Source: Pomacea canaliculata (lineage: Eukaryota; Mollusca; Gastropoda; Architaenioglossa; Ampullariidae). From it: 64,000 bases of DNA. Every line of letters starts with the position of its first letter. Position 1 is the first letter of the stretch. The stretch is taken from positions 1,266,016 through 1,330,015 of the forward strand of contig NC_037590.1 of NCBI RefSeq assembly GCF_003073045.1, given 5' to 3'. Of the stretch, positions 59,501 through 64,000 are shown piece after piece. Below the pieces are notes generated by a model. It was given only the letters and a program-made list of their open reading frames with translations. It did no database searches and was not told the DNA's origin. The position numbers and the translations under genes were made by a program.

Positions 59501-60022
59501 CCCTCGCTCTCGTAAAGCTGAGGTGGTGTGTCTTCGCCAGAGTAGACATGGTATTGTCTGGAGGCAGCCAACCTCTGGTCTTAGACGGTTTACTGTCATG
59601 TTCTGCTGATGTACGAGCACTTGTGGCCTTTTGCTGGCTTTGACAAGTCCCAGAAACACAACCCTGACAGTTTAGAAAATGTAAGTCCAGCTTTTAAAAA
59701 AATAGCGAAACATTTCGAGATTGGGTTCGACAATAATAATAATCATCGTCGTCATCAATCATCATCGTCATCATCATCATGCGTGTCCGCTGACGTAGAG
59801 CACACCATGACAGTTATCAGCAACATCAGACAAGAGACGTCAGGCTGTGTCGTCATCACCAATGGTGCACCAGCTACACCAAGCACGTCTCCAACGTCAG
59901 ATAACCGTCATCGTCGCAACCGCACAGTCGCCGCCAAGCCGTCCTGCCAGCAGCGAGCAGACGACAGTCAGTCTGTCCTTGCAGTGTGTTTGTCAACCTG
60001 CCTTCTTGCCTAACCGTCTGCA
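56507..60022. other. Region upstream of the secreted acidic gene
   Basis: It contains a CA tract at 56765-56820, a CCA tract near 57027-57042 and a TTACC pentamer repeat at about 57795-57825. A minus-strand frame at 59044-58799 (GYFVIDCGGWAGHSLHICGR inside) reads somewhat like protein, but no boundary or family supports it. The promoter of the downstream gene should lie near 59.8-60.0 kb, but no TATA box is evident. Confidence 0.35.
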
Positions 60023-63005
60023 ATGGAAGGGTGGTCAAGGCCCAGTGTGGTCGCTGTGGTATTGGCCTTGATGGTGTCCGCCATCTCCTGGTGTCTGAGT
60101 GCAGCGGGTAGGAGTCGTCCTGCTGACACCCTGTCTCTCTTTTCTTTGGTTTTGTTTTTGTTTCGGTAGTTGTTGCTGCTGCTGCAGTCTTTGCTTCTCC
60201 TCCTTGTCGGCATGTAGTCTGTTCACCGCAAGTCTCTGTGATGTAGAGTGTAGTCTATTGACAGCAAAGCAAAGATGGATGCAAAGTTTATTTATGACAT
60301 AAAATTATTGGCTAAAACCCGAGTATTTCGAGAAAAAAGGACATATCTATTTTTGTTTCGTAATTTTAAATACTCTGACCCTAACGGAACTTCTTTCCTA
60401 ACCCAGAAATAGTTCAACTTTTCATGCATTATTATATTTTTCGTTAACATCTTTTTGACTGATTTTTTTAAAGACTGTGAGTTTGTATGCACTGTGTTTT
60501 CTCATGGTGCCCTATAAGCAGCCTCTGGGGTCATGTTGGTTCAGGTCCGGTGCCTGGGCACGAAGACGTGTCTTACCGAGGACAGGAAGGCAAGACAGGG
60601 CTGACCGCTCAGGCACAGCAGCTCGTGACAGATTCCGACCATGACGGCGAGGCTGATGATGGCAGTGGTAGTCTCCACATTCAGTATCTACAAGGAAGTG
60701 GAGCGGAGGCTGTTCACAGTGGAGATGAGGATCAGGAGCAGCACAACGATCATCCCGCAGAGAGCGGGTCCAGCGGCTTCAACACCGAGCAAGAAATGGA
60801 GGATTCTCTGAAGGAATTTGCTGAAGCTGCAGCAGCTCTGGAAAAAGAATACCTCGACTTGCCAGCAGGAGTGATGCAGCCTGCAGCACAGGAGCAGCAT
60901 CACCTGCAGAACACGGACAGCCAACCAGCGGCGTCCCTGACGCTCCACCTGGAGGATGAAAAAGAGAAGTCAGACATCCCAGCGTACCAGACATCCAGTG
61001 CCAGAGGTCTGCTCAAAGCTTATTACCCAATAATCTGCTTCTTTCCTTTTTTGGCATGGACGGAGAAGGGAGAAATGAAGGTGGTAGCTGTTACAGAAAA
61101 CTTTGGCAAACTGTATAGGTCTTCTCATCTTCTGTGGATCGTCTCATTCTTTGTGGGTCATCTCTTTTTGTAGGTCATCTATTATTTTATCGGTCATATT
61201 GTCATGTCTTTGAATGCTTATTTACAAACTGCTGTCATCAACATTTCACTGAAATGAAATTCTCTCACAAACCGTTTCTCTTAATTGACAAAAGAGCTTC
61301 AGCTAGTCTCAAGCTCTGAAATCCGTGTTGTGATAAACCATCAGAACTGATGATGCATACTTGCTGGGGTCAGTTGGGGTTAGGGCATCCTGTTCAACCA
61401 ATCATTCAACTTTTTTTCAATAATTCGTATCATCTAAAAAATAAACACCTTTGAGAGCATTTAGGGTGTATGGGAGGGACACAGGAAGCACCCTTCATAC
61501 GATTCACCCACGCGGACTTACAAAAATATACGAATGAAAGACTAAGTGTTCATTTAAAGAAGGTTAAGCACACAGTAAGTAGGCTACATGTTGGGAGAGA
61601 CACACAGGTATTCAGGATGCAGACTGAACGGCTAAGGCAATTCATAATTTAATTGAACCAATACAAAATTTTAACTAATCAGTTGATGTTTGAATGAAAC
61701 AATCGAGGATCCAAGCGTGCGCAGACAGACAAGCGCCCAAGTGCACCAACGCCCTCGACAAAACACAGGAACTACTGGTGGTCAGGTCAGACAGGCGTCC
61801 AGCCAGCTAACTCTATTATGTTTTTTCAGGTGATGGGTCTTCTGACAAAAACAGTGCGAGCTGTAACCTGGCCAGCGCCCCGCGCCCCCTAGCGGGAGGC
61901 GATGAGTCGGTGAGCAGCGAGAGGAGGATGAGCTCGTCTCACGAGGCCAGTTCTGTTGCAGCAGATGCCCGCGGCCTGCAACTGGACAGTCGCCCTACAG
62001 AGACTGCTGCGCATCCGGCAACATCCAAGAGCGAGCTACAGATGGACAGTCAGCACATCGAACATCATCAGCAGCAGCAGCAGATGGCAGCACCCAAGCC
62101 AGGGGATGCTCAGCCAGTGTATCAGCCACCCAGCTTTCCGCACTTGCTCCCTGGGTTCAAGCCCACCGCCAAACTGCGCCAACTGGCGTCCGCCGTTGGT
62201 AGGACCGAGCTGGAACAGATGTTCGAGAGCTTTGTCAGCGGTTTCATTGATTACATGTCAGGTCAGTCCACGATAATAGTCCCTGATTAAAAATTAAAGT
62301 CATCCTCTCATTATGGTCAAGTCTTGATTAAGGTAGTGACTCATTTAGTTTTCATTTTATCTGTAATGGTGTTTTATATATATATAATGTATATAGTCAG
62401 TCACAAACCGCCTAGTAGCCTTGGGCAAAATTTATTGTTTTCATGTCTGTCCTTTATAGTTTCAAGTGCATTTGTAGACAAGATCAAACCTGTACAAAGG
62501 GTGGGTCTTCAACAGTTAAAAAAGTATTTCCATTGACTGGTTAAATCCGTAATTACAGTGATGAAGGAAGTGCGCCTCTAGTAACAGAGTATTTGTTGAT
62601 CGTTCAGACTCAAGATAAATGTTTATAGTCGCTTTTACCGGTATCTCCTTGGTTACGATGATATAGCAGGTGGTTTCTTGCACAGTTAGATAGCAACAGG
62701 TCGTTGTCGTTGCAGATGTAGGAGAGGACGATGAGGACGATGAGGACGAAAGCCAAAGCTCGTCGGTAGCTCAGGACGACGTGGACTCGAGCAGCACCAA
62801 GCACCATTTCAGTGGCCACCACGTGACCCAGCAGGCCAACCAACCCAGCAACCCAAACCTTCAAGCAACGTCTGTAGACTTGGCCACGAATGTCAAAAAT
62901 ACAGACTCACCATCTGAAAACGAGAAGAGCTCAGATAGTTCAGGCTCCGCTGTTTCCGGCCATCAGGACGATCATGAGACAGAAAGTAGCGAACGAGCTG
63001 TCTGA
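60023..63005 (+). CDS. Secreted acidic Gln/Ser-rich protein, about 422 residues, unknown family
   Basis: Exons are 60023-60107, 60545-61006, 61830-62261 and 62716-63005. All introns are in phase 1 with GT-AG ends (G|gtagga, GGTTCAG; G|gtctgc, TTTTTTCAG; G|gtcagt, GTTGCAG), and the frame is continuous to TGA at 63003. The ATG sits in good context (GCAATGG) and opens a signal peptide (MEGWSRPSVVAVVLALMVSA, then ISWCLSA). Residues 30-182 are acidic, with a helical stretch (TEQEMEDSLKEFAEAAAALE). Exon 3 is Ser-rich with a short poly-Gln near residue 261 and the most protein-like segment near 289-326 (LLPGFKPTAKLRQLASAVG, then ELEQMFESFVSGFIDYM). Exon 4 opens with an Asp/Glu run (GEDDEDDEDESQSSS) and is rich in Ser, His and Gln to the end. 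Cysteine is nearly absent. A secretory-granule, matrix or biomineral-type protein would fit; this is inference. Confidence 0.75.
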
Positions 63006-63337
63006 ATGAACAATATTTGGTAATGCAAATACAAACTAAAATGTTTCGTGACAATGTCACCAGTCCCGACAGTAAATGAAGAGAAAAGAAGAATATTTTA
63101 GCCAAACTGGGAGAAACAGGATCTTGCACTGCTCCTTCCCAATCATTGAAGAAAATTTGCCCCTCGATAGCTTGGAAAGAATGCGAACGATCATGCAGCC
63201 AGTCTTCATAATTATCCCCGCTTTCAACTGACCTTTTGATATATTTATTTGCTGGATGCTTGATGTTTTCTGGCCTTATACTCACAAAGTTAATGTCATC
63301 TGTCTCTAAGGATTACCTCAGACAGACATGTGTTTAA

Positions 63338-63343
63338 AATAAA
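63338..63343 (+). terminator. Poly(A) signal of the secreted acidic gene
   Basis: AATAAA, about 330 bases after the stop codon, in AT-rich sequence. Confidence 0.55.
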
Positions 63344-64000
63344 AGTTGATGTCTCACGTGTCAATGGACAACCCCCAGTACATCTGCTGTAAGTAAAGCG
63401 TAATTCAGACTTCTTCATCCTCACCCTCACTAAATGTTTATCCTGGTCCCCACTTGGATCAGGCTCGTCCATTCCACCTGTCTGCAACACCCACGACCTG
63501 TACTGCGATATATCAAAGCATCATGCAGCAAAGTGAGTTATTCATCTTGACTCACCTTTGACATGATGTGAGTCGGCCATGACACTCCCAACATCCAACG
63601 ATTGTGAACTGCGTTCTACATTTGTGGCAACTTTTGTATGAAAACTTACTTTTATGTTGTTTCAGTCATAGAGTCTGTCTTTTATTCTATCGCTGCAAAA
63701 TAATGATACAACGGTAAACTTCATTCAGCTATTAAAACTATCCACATTATTCGTGTGAGTGTTGTTTGTTGAGACGGCACTGTTATAAACTAATATTAGG
63801 ATTACATTTTCTCTAGCAATCAGTTGGCTCCACTCTATTTTTCTCTCTGTCTCTCATACACATTTTCTCTCTTGTTTTTGTATTTATTACAGATATCAGT
63901 GTGTGTCGTTATTTAGGGGGTGACACTATGTGTGTGTGTTTGTCCGTGTGTGAGCGTTTGTGTATAGTTAAAAAGAGAGAGAGTTGTATAACAATCCTCA
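63344..64000. other. Terminal non-coding stretch
   Basis: AT-rich, with TG- and GA-rich tracts at 63920-63985. No gene is supported. Confidence 0.5.

Noticed and set aside
59609..59671. Exon-like segment MYEHLWPFAGFDKSQKHNPD ending at a gtaagt donor
   Set aside because: It ends in phase 0, while the acceptor at 60545 needs phase 1. The signal-peptide exon at 60023 fits that acceptor instead.

Overview
This is eukaryotic genomic DNA, most likely from a mollusc and perhaps a marine gastropod. It contains genes split by GT-AG introns, TATA-type promoters, AATAAA poly(A) signals, dinucleotide microsatellites, tRNA-derived SINE-like sequences, a Jockey/CR1-type LINE fragment and a Ty3/gypsy LTR element. 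The best-identified gene is a vitamin K-dependent gamma-glutamyl carboxylase (GGCX) on the minus strand. I could place 15 coding exons, the same number as in vertebrate GGCX. GGCX is well known from cone snails, but the sequence alone does not fix the species.

Layout. 1.26-4.2 kb, minus strand: a four-exon gene for a secreted acidic protein made of about a dozen 20-residue repeats. 6.6-7.3 kb: a decayed LINE reverse transcriptase whose end has become a minisatellite. 9.65-11.53 kb, plus strand: a compact, complete gene (TATA box, signal-peptide exon, two further coding exons, poly(A) signal) for a 79-residue secreted peptide precursor; minisatellites sit on two of its splice sites. 13.3-13.75 kb: a possible small minus-strand gene flanked by an 80-bp direct repeat. 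14.5-23.6 kb, minus strand: GGCX, with three single-base frame breaks. 24.9 kb, plus strand: a likely first coding exon of a type II membrane protein. 34.18-37.77 kb: a young, internally deleted gypsy element with matching LTRs and a 5-bp target duplication. 37.8-60 kb: mostly non-coding and rich in tandem repeats, including a triplicated CRE palindrome, with one plausible isolated first exon at 48.9 kb and two SINE-like elements. 60.0-63.0 kb, plus strand: a complete four-exon gene for a secreted, acidic, Gln/Ser-rich protein of about 422 residues with no family I recognise.

Three of the recognisable genes encode secreted proteins rich in Glu and Asp. Two of them lie within 15 kb of the enzyme that carboxylates glutamates in secreted proteins. 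Whether this linkage has any function is inference only. Several reading frames (repeat protein, GGCX, gypsy pol) are broken by single extra bases while their splice sites and surrounding codons are intact, so assembly indels are a serious alternative to gene decay.
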